NCBI RefSeq assembly: GCF_001540865.1 | Contig: NC_033627.1 | Location: 4,948,034-5,012,033, forward strand | Origin: Ananas comosus | Lineage: Eukaryota; Streptophyta; Magnoliopsida; Poales; Bromeliaceae | Direction: 5' to 3' | DNA length: 64,000 bases | Shown here: positions 20,935-32,578 of the stretch, in pieces | Layout: every line of letters starts with the position of its first letter | Position numbering within the stretch: position 1 is the first letter of the stretch | Position numbers and translations under genes: made by a program | Notes under the pieces: model-generated | Seen by the model: the letters and a program-made list of their open reading frames with translations, nothing else | Database searches by the model: none | Told to the model about the DNA's origin: nothing

Positions 20935-23900
20935 CTAGTGATCGTGACCCGCGCGATGTAGCGCGTAGATATATTATAATCTTTCAAATTTTAAATTCTA
21001 AATTTTAAATCCTTATATTTCTATAAGTTATTTTGTAAAGAGTAAAACACATTTACTTTAAAAGTTTTAGTAATTTTAAAATATATTAAAAAGTATGAAG
21101 ATTTTTTTTTTAACATTTCAATTTTTCACACTGAAGCGTCACGATAGATATCAAAACACATTTATTTCCGACAACTTTATATAGATGGCTTATTATATAG
21201 ATAGTGACGTGTAGGTTTAGTAAGAAATAATAGAAAATATATTTAGCAAACAAATTCTAACATATTCATTAGATTGCGCTAAGTATGGCGTTAGGCTACG
21301 CAATAATTAATTATTTTAAAAATTTTAAACCCTACTATAAACAAATCTATCAAAATTTTCAATACAATCAAATCGTTATACAATGCAGACATTATGATTT
21401 GTAAACAAAAATAAATATAAAAATTTATAACATAGTAACCGAAATATTAAAAACAAATATTAAAAAAATATAGAAATTCTAAAAAAAATATATCTTAAAT
21501 TTGAAGAGTCGAATCCCACGTAATTTAAAATATGCTATACGGTAGAAAAATCTGATTAAACAAATAAAACATCAAATTCAAAATAAAGAAGAACCTTTCA
21601 AAATATAGTTAATCGTTACAGACAAATGCGGTCAATTTTCTTGGGACAAAATAAACAGTATTTAGTATATCATTTTTTATTCATCCAAAATGAGTATGAG
21701 TACAACTCTTTATATAAACTCTAAAATGACATTTCATATTTTAAGATGACTTTTCATTTCTTGTATTAAAATATATGACTTTTTATATTCTCAACTTTTT
21801 AAATTCTTAAATATATTAAGTTATCCAATATTTCTTATCACGCCCCGGATTACTCGTTTTTCCCGCCACGCTAACAGACCCACCGTATATATAGGAATTT
21901 TTCCTGTATGCGAAATGAAGCTGGACCTGTACCTGTAATCATACAACACTACAACCAGTAGTATAGAGCTGCTAAAATAAAAACATAAATAACAACAAAG
22001 TTTTCTATACATACATAGCATCCAGGTATACAAAAATCACTCGCACCAGCGAGTTATAACATCTTTATGTACAAGAACTCCAAAACCTGATACTACCTGT
22101 AGCGGGTATGTCTCTAACTCAGCAGCAACCCGAGAAAGAATCTAACTCGCGACTCCTTTTCCACGGTTTGTCTCCGCAACAGCAGCAGCCGAAGAAGAAG
22201 GCTCTGCAAAAGATCCACAACTCGGCGTGAGAACTACTACAAAAAGAAGTAGTCCTCAGTGGTTACCGCTACCGACCTCAACGGCTCACCCACTAAGTCT
22301 ACAGAAAGAATGCTCAATGATAGTAATTAACTGGAAACAACTTACAACTATATACTACTATACTATCATGATCCAACACTAACTCTCTGTAGAATAAAGC
22401 AGTCTCAAACCCAATCTCACTAAGGACTGTGAATACACCCGTCCCGCCTGTCGAATCTACACTAACAGCCACCAAACTAAGTCGTCAGTGGAGAGCAAGT
22501 CCAACCAAGACAAACCGACATCAACGCAAAAGTACTAAATCCGACTCCGGAGTGACACTCGTGGGCTACCCAACCGAATATACAAGCGTGTCTCTGTCGA
22601 GCTCAATCAAGCTCTCACAGGCTATAGTCAAGTAAACAGGGTCTAACAATCCAACTCACGTGCCCTCAGCACAATCCGATGCAAAAACAGTAATCTGGGT
22701 CCATCGTCAACCCCGACGGCACCCGACAGTTCGGAACAGCCTAAACACTGCTGTAAAAATAAGCTTGGAATCTCAGCACGAGCGTAAAAACATTCTATAC
22801 TATCCTGGGTATTCATTGCCCACAAACTGCGGCGATACAAACAAACTACGGTTCCTAGAGCTAAATCTGGTAGTTTTAACATATGACAGGATAGAATCGT
22901 TAGTTTTCTCCTAAGTCAATACCAAGTCCAACATGTATAATTTATCAACATTTTAAGCTCCAAATTCAGATTCCAAAGCATGCAAATCACTGAGTTTGAG
23001 CTACTTAACATAATCTAAAAACTAACAATACATGCTGACAATATTAACTAAGAAGAAAATCCGCAGAATCCGGTAAGCATCACATTTAACCCACCTCAAA
23101 ACGGCTCGACGACAGCCTGCAGCTGTTGGAAACCCTGTCGAGGCCAACCAAGAACACCCCGAACCAGCAATAATACTACTTCAATGATCTAAACATCAAA
23201 ATACCAAAAATTGCATTATAACTCCCAAATTTCAGCACTAAAGCTCAATCTACCAATTCCAATGTCAAAACTCACCTATCAATCTTCAAATCCTCAATTT
23301 AGGTGAAGAACACTTTCAAACCAGTAATGAAAGGTGGAGTAATCTCCTCTGGTCGAAATTCCAGCTCCTTCAAAGAATTGCTCCAAGAAAACCAAAACAA
23401 ACACCATTTCAGCTCAAAACTTTCAGCAGTAGAGAAGAACGCAAAATTGACTAAGCTAACCTCAACCAAATTCTATCAAAATGGGCTCCACGAATTCCTC
23501 TTGAAGTCAAAATCCACTAAACTAAGTTTCGTGGCAAACGGAGCTTCCTACGTCGCACACAAGCCAAAACGCCGAAGGTTGCTGCTGGAATGCTGCTAAG
23601 ACTGCAATCCTCTAAGTGGAAATGGTGGAATTTGGAGTAATTCGAGGGCTAAAGTGCAAATTCGAAGCTTCTCTGTGAAGAGGAGTGAAAAAGCTTCTCA
23701 GGGGGTTGAACATAAACTTTTATAGGGAGGTAAGATGGTCTGATAAGCCCCCAGGAACAAAAAAACAAACCTGCTATTCCTGCAGAAAATAGAACTTTCG
23801 GGCGCCCGAAACCACATTCTGGGCGTCCGAAACCTCCAAGCCATACAAATTTCCCACTTCGGTTCCTCCGCCTGCAGTCTGCTGCACCCATAACCTCGTC

Positions 23901-24706
23901 CGGCGGAACACACCTACCACCAGACACGTGTCAGTACAAACGATATTCCCAAGGTAAACCTTCGGATCCACATCTGGACGTCCGAAATATAGGATCCGAA
24001 TTGGCTTTCAGTTCTGTTCAGACCAACACTCAAGTTCTGGGCGACCCAAATCCAATTCTGGGCGCCCGAATTCGGCAAAACTTCAATTTTACTTATTTGA
24101 GTGCGCCGAATCCATTTCTGCATCCATTTCGTGCAGAAATGACTTCGACTCAGTCCGACACTCTCTAGATGTGTCAACCAGTCACTAATACTGTAGTCAA
24201 TCCTATCCAAACCTCCGGAACACTATATTTCAACTTCTAATTAATTTTAAAAAATAATAAAAAAATTGGTATGACCCACACCATTAATTTAAGGGGTAGT
24301 CGGGCCACATTCCCAAATTAACGGGATGGCGATTTATCCATAGAAAAAAAAATGATGAAAGAAAAAATTTAATTAATTTGAAAAAATAAAAAAAATAAAA
24401 GACTTTTCATATTTCCAACTTTTAAAATTCTTCAATATATTAAGTTATCCAACCTTTCAACTTCTAATTAATTTTAAAAAAATAATAAAAAAATTGGTGG
24501 GACCCACACCATTAATTTTAGGGGTAGTGAGGCCCTATCCCTAGATTAAAGGGATGATAATCTATCCATAAAAAAAAATGATGAAAGAAAAAATTCAATT
24601 AATTTGGAAAAATAAAAAAACTGATGGGACCCACACTCCCAAATTAAAAAGGTTGGGTCACATCAGTTTTAAGAACTGAGAATTCGTAGTTTTATATAGA
24701 TATAGA
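20935..24706 (-). mobile_element. Non-autonomous Helitron split by a solo LTR
   Basis: On the minus strand the 5' end is TCTATATCTATATAAAACTA at 24706, preceded by host A. The 3' end is a hairpin (CGCGC-TACATC-GCGCG, complement of about 20951-20966) followed by CTAG at 20938-20935 and host T. Removing the LTR at 21836-24227 leaves about 1.4 kb. The body has a repeated unit near the 5' side (about 24228-24410 and 24460-24640: ATTGGTGGGACCCACACC, AGGGGTAGT, GGGATGATAATCTATCCATA). No Rep/helicase ORF is present. Confidence 0.75.
21836..24227 (+). mobile_element. Solo long LTR inside the Helitron
   Basis: Starts TATCACGCCCCGG (TG mutated to TA) and ends GGAACACTATA. Flanks TTTCT (21831-21835) and TTTCA (24228-24232) are a 4-of-5 duplication. 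It shares with 48204-50028 and 54676-56892 the start, the stem-loop before CCTCAGTGG (22231-22260), CTCACCCACTAAGTCTACAG, and the block containing CACCCGTCCCGCCTGTC. Near its 3' end the palindrome is TTCGGGCGCCCGAA (23796-23809) and variants instead of GTACCGGTAC. Small frames within it are not genes. Confidence 0.82.
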
Positions 24707-24795
24707 TTTTGGTGCAATGAAATTCCTCAATCTTATCTTAAGAATGGGTATTATGGACTTTTATATTTCTAAATTTATTCCTAATACGCCACTTA

Positions 24796-25487
24796 GGGGC
24801 TGTTTGGTTGCATGCATTTCTAACTGCTATGCATGCATCTATTAATTTTTTGTTTGGTTTGGTGTAGTTAGGGTTGCATCTATACGGAAAGGCCCAACTG
24901 TAGCAGTTGGTACTGTAGCCAATTTTGGCTACAATACCAACTGCTGCAGTTGAGCCGACGTCGGCTCACACATTAAAAAAATAAACAAAGTGTGATTTCT
25001 TTTTTCATGCACCTTTTTTTTTTAAATACATATTCACAAAATTTGATAGGATTTAGAATCTGATAGGATTTAGTAATGTCTAGTAGGGTCAATAAATTTT
25101 TTTCATACGCTTCTTATTTTTCAGTCTTCTAGTTTAATAATATTTTAATTTTTATTTTGACCAAATTTATATATTTATGTTTAAAATTTATTAAATTCAT
25201 ACATAATTTTATAATATATAAATTATATATAGATATAAAAGTCTTAATTAATAATTAAAATATGATTACGTTATGTTCAGAAGAAGTAATCTCATATTTC
25301 TATCAAAAAATTGACAGAATTTATAAATATAAATCTCAACTGGACACTACCAAACGGAAGAAATATAACTGCAGCAGTTGCAACTGTATAAACCAAACAG
25401 ACTAGATGTAATTATGACTGCAGCATTTATAACTGCATGTAATTTTAATTACATTATTTTTGTAACTACATCCAACCAAATGGCCCC
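24796..25487. mobile_element. PIF/Harbinger-like MITE
   Basis: Ends GGGGCTGTTTGGTTG (24796) and CCAACCAAATGGCCCC (25487) are inverted copies, with TTA on the left and TAA on the right. The interior has GTTTGGTTTGGTG-like and CTGCAGCAGTTG motifs in both orientations. No ORF of note. Confidence 0.62.
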
Positions 25488-27687
25488 TAAATGATTTTGG
25501 GAGAGAGAGATCAACTCCTTTCTCTTGAGGTTATGGTGTTACGGTGTCGATTTTGAGAGAACTCTCTATCTAATTACACCATGTTATTTAAAAAGAAAAA
25601 AAAACTTTTAAATATAGACATCTGAATTGTGAATTTAATATTGGAAGAAATTAAAATTTTGAAATTTGAATCAAATTCAAAATATCCTAACATATATAGT
25701 ACCAATTAAAATAAAACTTTCAATTCAAATTTACATTTTCATTTCAATTTAAAGAAAGAACTTGGTTTCGTAAGTTATAGTGCATATTAAATTCAAATTT
25801 AAAATTAATATTCAAAAAACAGAAACTTTATGTTTAAATAAATAATAAAAGTTAGGTTTATAAGTAATAGTACAAATTAAATTGGAATTTAAAATTCAAA
25901 TTTAATTTTCAAAAATAAAATTCTTTATTTCGAAATAAACAATAAATTTTGAATCCAAATTGTTAATTCAATATCGAAACAACATAAAATTTCGAAAATC
26001 TAAATCAAATTCAAATTTGTCTTGAAAATAAAATTCAAATTGATAATAAAAACTTTTGATTCAATTTTGATCAAAAACTTACATTTCAAATTAAATTTTA
26101 AATTCAAATTTAGTTTATTTATTGAGGAGTTAGCTACTTAACAAATTAGCCACTATCTAATTACATAAGTCCGGAAATCAAGTAAAGAAACAAAAAATTG
26201 TATGGCACATAGTAAGGAAACAAATTAGCCATTTCAATTCAAATTTAAAATTCCAATTTCAACCTAAAGTGAGAAGTTGGTTTCATAAATACTAGCGTAA
26301 ATTAAAATAAAATTATATTTTTGAATTTAATTTTCAAACATATAAACTTTATGTTCAAATAAATAACTAAAATTGGGTTTATAAGTAACAATATAAATCA
26401 AATTCGAACTTAAAATTTAAATTGAATTCAAAAATAAAAGTTATATTTAAATAAATAATAAATTTTGAATTCAAATTGTTAAATCAATATTGAAGAGTTC
26501 AAAATTTTAAAATAATGGCTTAATTACACTATACTACCTTGTACTTTACAAAATTTTCATTTTCTACACTATGCTTTTTTTCTATCTATAATTTTAGACA
26601 AAAGCTATTTAAAAAATATTGGTTAAGAGTGTTAGAGCATATATTAAACTCATTTTGATATAAAAAATAATAAAATACATAAAAATAAATAAAGGAAATA
26701 ACGCAATAGAAGCCGTAAATGAGTAGATCATGTAGCATTATTTTATATTTTTTTCTCTACTATTTATTTAATGCTTTTTAATAAAATTATTAAATTTTGT
26801 CTAAACTAAAAGATTTGTTAACAGTAATTTAGAGATGGGTAAAGTTCTTTTAACTGGTGCCTTTTGAAGGAATTGCGTTTAGGTCTAAATTCTTTCTTCT
26901 CAAAATCATTAAAAGATATGCTAGAAATCATACTTCATAAAATTTGAATGTATTCTACTCATCCACCAAACCGTCCCAAATTGGACTATTTTTAATGATT
27001 GATTGGATGAAGTTGCTAGTTTAACAATTAAAGTAATTCAAATAAGTTAAAAATTTGTTAGAAAATGCTTTCTTAGGGAGAATGGTGATTTTGACTAGAC
27101 TTGGCAAATGGGATGGGTTGAATAATCAATGGGTGGATCATTATATTCACGGGTCATATGGGTATGGATAAAATTTATCTTTAAATTTTTGGATAGTCAA
27201 TATTTTTTTACCCGTACCCGCCCGCGAGTGGGAGGTCGGATACGCAAGACTTCTTTTTTCACTCCTATGCTTTCCAAATCAAAACAAATATATATAATTT
27301 TTAAAAGTATAACATAATTTATTGATTGATATATCACAACATACAATAAACAATATAAAATTTTAAAGTGTATAACTTATATTACATAAAAGTATTTCAT
27401 CATTCCAAATTTTCTAGATACAAAATTAATTAAATTTTTATGATTATATAGTCAATATCATAAAGATTATATTTTTTAATTAAAAAATATACATGCAACT
27501 ATCCATGGGTATTCGCACGTTATCCAAAATGCCTACAACTTAACGGGTACCCATCAGTCTCACTCATAATTTTTTAGATAAGAAAAATTAATATTCATAC
27601 CTGCAAATTTGCTACTAATATGGGTACCTGCAAGCACAGATAGAGATTTTTAAGTCTAACTTTGACAGAGACTAGAATACTTCTTAA
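25488..27687. other. AT-rich intergenic region
   Basis: Mostly degenerate AAATTCAAATTT-type sequence to about 26520. Around 27100-27660 there are inverted motifs (ACCCGTACCCGCCC near 27211 and AACGGGTACCCATC near 27542) that may be the ends of a further MITE. No gene supported. Confidence 0.45.
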
Positions 27688-27792
27688 GGGCCTGTTTGGT
27701 TCGAGTTATGTAATATTACAAAGTATCTCGACATATCCAGCTATCTTGGATTACCTGTAATCCTGCCAGGATAACGCGAACCAAACAGGTCC
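27688..27792. mobile_element. Tourist/PIF-like MITE, 105 bp
   Basis: The TIRs GGGCCTGTTTGGTTCG and CGAACCAAACAGGTCC are near-perfect, with TAA target duplications at 27685-27687 and 27793-27795. Size and TWA target site fit the PIF/Harbinger (Tourist) type. Confidence 0.85.
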
Positions 27793-28536
27793 TAAAAGCA
27801 AACCAATGCTTTTACTTCCGCATTATTTTCAGTGATGGATCATCAGAACCGGTGATCGGCACCATTACATGAGCTAGGCTATTTGAACTTTGCAAAAATT
27901 GAATTTCATGATTTTAAGATATCATTTAGGTAAAATGATCGAAGCAGATAGCCCGCTATTTTTCTCTCAAAAAAAAAAAAAAAACAGATAGCTCGCTATC
28001 TTTCTCTTAAAAAATAAAAAAAAATATGGTATTTGCCTATTGACCATGTGTTGTCGAATTCATCTTTTATTAATCATAAAAAATTGTCAACATTTGAACC
28101 ACTTGAATACAAAACAAATAATATTGAAAAATTACAAAATTTGATTCCTAAAAAATTTAAGTAGTTTAGATCATGTTCAGAGAGGTGTCAATGGTCTTCA
28201 GATGCCCCATTGCGGAAAAGTATAACCTCGTTTTTCTTTTCCTATAAACAGGATGGTCGAGTAAAAGTTAAAATAGATGAATGGATGATGGATACGTGAA
28301 TACGCTACACTCAAGGAACAATTTCTCATTGCCAAATGAATTTTTAGTGTTCTTAATTATTATGGCATGTGAGATTTGCACACACAGCAAGAATATTCAC
28401 ATTAATTAAACTAAATTATCTTAATTGGTGCTAAGGATAGACTTCTTGATGACGAGCAATGAGTTTATTTGATCACAAAGACTGTCATGAATATTAGTCA
28501 TGTAATATTTGCCCTTCTCTGCTAACTTTTTTTGTG

Positions 28537-28912
28537 GGGTAAATTGCATGTTTGGTCCTCAAACTATGAGTCAGGTGAAACTTTGGTCCTCAATTTTTAA
28601 TTTGTTATAATTTTTGCTTGAATTTTAAAAATTATTGCAATTAAGTCCCAAACTTAACTTTGATGGCCAAGTTTTAATAGATTGTTAATGTAGAAGTGAC
28701 GTGAAGGTGTTGTGATTGATAATACATCAAGAGTTAAGATGCTACATCCCGTTTACACAAATGATGCATCAATATATAGTCAACTAAATAGATTATGGGA
28801 CTTAATTGAGATAATAATTTTAAAAGTTTGGGCCAAAATTACTACAAATTAAAGTTTGGGGACCAAGATTTCACCCACCTTATAGTTTGAGAACCAAACG
28901 TGCAATTTGCCC
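28537..28912. mobile_element. MITE with ~50-bp TIRs ('GGGTAAATTGCA')
   Basis: The left arm GGGTAAATTGCATGTTTGGT and the inverse right arm (GGGCAAATTGCACGTTTGGT read on the minus strand) continue through TCAAACTAT and GGTGAAA. T-rich flanks prevent an exact target duplication call. Long TIRs suggest the Mutator superfamily. Confidence 0.7.
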
Positions 28913-29214
28913 TTTTTTTTAAATTATCATTTGTGATGCACCTGATTTGTATTTTCAGACTAAAAAAATACATTATTTGCATAGTCAAATTAAGTATGCA
29001 TTCAAAGTTTTCTCATAAATTTTTAGCATGAATTTATTTGTATACAACGTCGTCACTAATTTTCAAAGTTTTTACTTCTAAGCAATTTTTAAGTTGTTTT
29101 GCTTATGCACTAACATTTGATTCTTCTTTTGGCAGATTAAATGCGCAACGAGACCAATGCATTGAATTTCTAAGCACTAAAATCTTTAAGAACTTTCACT
29201 GCCAAGAAACAATA
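28913..29214 (+). promoter_or_regulatory. 5' flank and leader of the NLR gene
   Basis: T-rich sequence between the MITE and the NLR start. The reading frame is open from 29038, which would add 59 residues (MYTTSSLIFKVF...). This extension does not look like an NLR N-terminus and includes a plausible 3' splice site (TTCTTTTGGCAG at about 29126-29137), so a spliced leader is more likely. No clear TATA box identified. Confidence 0.4.
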
Positions 29215-31965
29215 ATGGCCGAGGTTGCAATACTGTTAGCCATTCAAAAGCTTGGTCTTGCATTAGGCACAAAACTGCTGAACCAAGCTAGCTCTCTATT
29301 TTCACAACAACTAGCATCATTGGCAGAGCTCCCTGGTCGTATGGAAACCATAATGCGTGAACTCTGTGTGATGCGTCAATTCCTACTTTACATCGATAAG
29401 GTAGATAGCAAAAATCAAGTCCTAGAAGCATGGATAGAGGAGGTGCGAAAAGTCGCATATACTATTGAGGATATTGTGGATGAGTATATCTATCTTATAG
29501 ATCAAGATAAACAACGACGAGGTGGACTAGTTGGTTATATGAAACAAGTGTCGCAGCAACCAGAGTCATTTAATAGTTTACCTCGTATTGCCTCTCAAAT
29601 AAAACAAGTAGAGAATGGCCTGGACCACCTTTCACGTTTAAAAGATCGATGGATCATTCAAACAACAAGTATTTGGCATAGTAGTAGTTCAGATAATGTG
29701 AGCGAATGGACACAACATCTTATGGGAAGCTCTTCTCTTTCAATGTGTGAGGAACAGCTTGTAGGGGTTGACGAAGACCGTCATATGTTAACTAATTGGT
29801 TGAGGTCTGAGAAATTGGATCTCTGCATAATAACAGTGTGGGGTATGGGCGGGCTCGGAAAAACTACTTTAGTCACCAATGTTTATAAAAGAGAGAGTAG
29901 AAACTTCGACTGCCGTGCCTGGATTTCTATATCTCAAACTTTTAAAATTGAAGATCTTCGAAGAAAAATAATTACTGAACTTTTCGGCGACAAAAAGAAA
30001 ATTCCAATTAACATTGCCACCATGGATGTTATAAAGCTAAAAGAGACACTAAGGGAATTCTTGGAGCAAAAGAAGTATCTAATTGTACTAGATGATGTAT
30101 GGGAACCGCGAGCATTTTATGAATTGCAAGATTCTCTTGTCGATAATCAGAAAGGAAGTAGAATATTTATTACAACCAGAAATGCAGAAGTAGCATCACT
30201 TGCGAACAAAAACTATAAGCTTAAACTCGAACCTTTATCCGATCCTGATGCATGGAAACTTTTCTGCAAGAGAGCATTTTGGAATTATGAAAATCAAGAA
30301 TGTCCTCCGGAGTTAGAAAAAAGTGCAAGAGATATCGTGGACAAGTGCGAAGGGCTGCCACTAGCTATTGTATCACTAGGCAATCTCCTGTCCTTAGGAA
30401 GAAATAGTGAGACTGAACTGAAGCGAGTTTATGATCAGCTTAATTGGGAGCTTGCAAACCGCCCAATTCTCGATCCCGTGAGAAACATCTTGAATTTGAG
30501 CTTCAACTATCTTCCTAAATATCTAAGGAATTGCATCTTATCTTGCAGCATGTTCCCAGAGGATTTCCTTCTTAAAAGAAAAAGGCTTATCAGGCTATGG
30601 ATAGCAGAGGGTTTTGCAGTAGAAAGAGGATCAAGAACGGCTGAGGAAGTTGCAGAAGGATATCTTGTGGAGCTTATCCATCGGAACATGCTGCAAGTAG
30701 AAGAGCGGAACCACTTTGGTAGGGTAAAGTATTGTCGGATGCACGATCTCGTGCGCGAGTTCGCTGTCTCTTTATCTAAAAAGGAGAAGTTCCATGTTAT
30801 TTATGAGGATAATGAGATGGAAAGGATGGTGGGTGCTAATGCGCGTCGCCTTTCTGTTCTCAAATACAGCAATGATATTGGATTCAACATTGATCTACAA
30901 TGGCTGCGAACCTTTGTAGCATTCAACACTACTATGCCCGCATCCTCATTTACACCTGTGTTTCCATCCAAATCAAGGTATATTGCAATTCTTGAATTGC
31001 AAGGCCTGCCAATTGAGGAGATACCTAATGCTATTGGAGACTTATTCAATTTGCGATACTTGGGTTTAAGGCGTACAAAGGTAAAGTTACTACCGAAATC
31101 CATTGGCAAGCTTTCCAACTTGTTGATCTTGGACCTCTATGAATCAGCCATACAAAAGCTGCCTTGTGAGATCACGAATCTCAAGAAGTTGCGGCACATG
31201 TTTGTTGAGAGGGAAAACGATCCAACCGGAAAAGCCTTTCGCTGGGGTAGTGGTGTACGTGCACCAAAGGGTTTGTGGAATTTAAAAGAATTGCAAACGT
31301 TGCAGGCGGTTGAAGCAAGTAGTGAGTTGGTTGGGCGACTAGGAAATTTGACCAACCTAAGAAGCTTTAGAATATGGAATGTAAAGGAAACCTACTCTAA
31401 ACAACTGTGTGCATCATTATCACAGATGCGTAGTCTTTCCTACTTAAGCATTAATGCAAGTGATGAAAATGAGAAACTCAATTTGGAAGGCCTGAAGCAC
31501 CCTCTCCCGAATCTTAAAAAGCTTACTCTAACAGGTAGATTGGCAGCAGAAACGTTGACGTTTCCTTTGTTCCGAGATCTCCGACAATTATGTCTATCTT
31601 GGTGTCAGCTAACTGCGGATCCACTTCCGTCGCTCGCTCAGTTATCAAACCTCACTTTCCTACAACTTGAAAGGGCATACAATGGAGAACAGTTGTGCTT
31701 TTGTGTTCAATGGTTCCCTAATTTGAAGCGGCTTGACTTGATTGACTTGCCGCAACTCCAACGAGTGAAGATAGAGATGACAGCCATGTCAAACTTGGAA
31801 ACTCTATATTTGAGATACCTCAAAAACCTAACAGAGGTCCCAGAAGGCATTGAATTCCTCACATCGTTGTGGGAGCTATATTTCTATGATATGGAACCTC
31901 AATTGACCAGTGGTTTAGAAGAAAACGACAAACTTCGACACATCAGCTTCATCTATACTGACTAG
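29215..31965 (+). CDS. CC-NB-LRR disease resistance protein (RPM1-like)
   Basis: A cytoplasmic immune receptor of the CNL class, 916 residues in one exon. The start is the ATG giving MAEVAILLAIQKLG, the usual opening of RPM1-like proteins; an upstream in-frame ATG at 29038 is less likely. The coiled-coil domain (about 1-170) has the EDVID-type motif EDIVDE at 85-90. The NB-ARC domain has the P-loop GMGGLGKTT (210-218), kinase-2 LIVLDDVW (289-296; the final Trp marks a non-TIR receptor), RNBS-B GSRIFITTR (314-322), GLPLA (380-384) and MHDLV (509-513). LRRs run from about 590 to the end (e.g. LRYLGLRRTKVKLLPKSIG). All nucleotide-binding motifs are intact and no stop interrupts it. No extra integrated domain and no paired NLR in the window. 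The effector recognised cannot be told. A GTAAGT just after the stop (near 32010) hints at a 3'-UTR intron. Confidence 0.93.
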   Translation: MAEVAILLAIQKLGLALGTKLLNQASSLFSQQLASLAELPGRMETIMRELCVMRQFLLYIDKVDSKNQVLEAWIEEVRKVAYTIEDIVDEYIYLIDQDKQRRGGLVGYMKQVSQQPESFNSLPRIASQIKQVENGLDHLSRLKDRWIIQTTSIWHSSSSDNVSEWTQHLMGSSSLSMCEEQLVGVDEDRHMLTNWLRSEKLDLCIITVWGMGGLGKTTLVTNVYKRESRNFDCRAWISISQTFKIEDLRRKIITELFGDKKKIPINIATMDVIKLKETLREFLEQKKYLIVLDDVWEPRAFYELQDSLVDNQKGSRIFITTRNAEVASLANKNYKLKLEPLSDPDAWKLFCKRAFWNYENQECPPELEKSARDIVDKCEGLPLAIVSLGNLLSLGRNSETELKRVYDQLNWELANRPILDPVRNILNLSFNYLPKYLRNCILSCSMFPEDFLLKRKRLIRLWIAEGFAVERGSRTAEEVAEGYLVELIHRNMLQVEERNHFGRVKYCRMHDLVREFAVSLSKKEKFHVIYEDNEMERMVGANARRLSVLKYSNDIGFNIDLQWLRTFVAFNTTMPASSFTPVFPSKSRYIAILELQGLPIEEIPNAIGDLFNLRYLGLRRTKVKLLPKSIGKLSNLLILDLYESAIQKLPCEITNLKKLRHMFVERENDPTGKAFRWGSGVRAPKGLWNLKELQTLQAVEASSELVGRLGNLTNLRSFRIWNVKETYSKQLCASLSQMRSLSYLSINASDENEKLNLEGLKHPLPNLKKLTLTGRLAAETLTFPLFRDLRQLCLSWCQLTADPLPSLAQLSNLTFLQLERAYNGEQLCFCVQWFPNLKRLDLIDLPQLQRVKIEMTAMSNLETLYLRYLKNLTEVPEGIEFLTSLWELYFYDMEPQLTSGLEENDKLRHISFIYTD

Positions 31966-32578
31966 GAAGCACTTGAAGTGCCTTCTTTTCGCCTGGATTC
32001 ACTCACAAGTAAGTTTCTGCATGTTTAATTCAATTGTGTGAATGTCTTGCTCACAAATTCACCCCCATGCATTCTTTTACAAAGTTCACCAAGTTTTCAT
32101 GTTTAACCCAAAACTACTTGCGTACGACACATAAACTACGTTAGTATCTTATGTCTAATTAATTGATTTTCTCTCCTTTGATTTGATTTTTCTTCATTTT
32201 TATCTCATTTGGATCCACAAATATATGATTAATATATTTTTATGAACTTAAATTCCATAATAAAATTCCTAGTTAGTCAATTGCTAAAACATTGTTTCTT
32301 TCAATACAGTATAGTTCTGATCTCATATTTATTTAGTCAACATATAAATTGCTACTACAGAGAAAATATAAACCAAATATATTCGTTGAAGTCCTAGAAA
32401 GAGGTTTTGCCAATTTATTGAAATTCACAATTTATATTTTTATTGTACTGTATGCTTTCTATTGGCAATGGTTATGTAAATTGCCAATTCATTATATATT
32501 CGACTTGTTTACTTACAATATAATCTAAGTAATAAATCCTTACCAGGAATCGAATTTCAATTTTTTTTTTTTTCTATA
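31966..32578 (+). other. 3' flank of the NLR gene
   Basis: AT-rich, no ORF. It presumably holds the 3' UTR; no poly(A) site could be chosen with confidence. Confidence 0.4.

Noticed and set aside
22429..23927. Several 60-98 codon frames
   Set aside because: All within the solo LTR 21836-24227; similar short frames appear in the other LTR copies, with no recognisable protein.
29038..29214. 59-residue N-terminal extension of the NLR
   Set aside because: MAEVAIL at 29215 is the usual start of this family; the extension has no NLR features and contains a likely splice acceptor.
30507..31355. Minus-strand frames within the NLR
   Set aside because: Shadows of the NLR coding sequence with no independent support.
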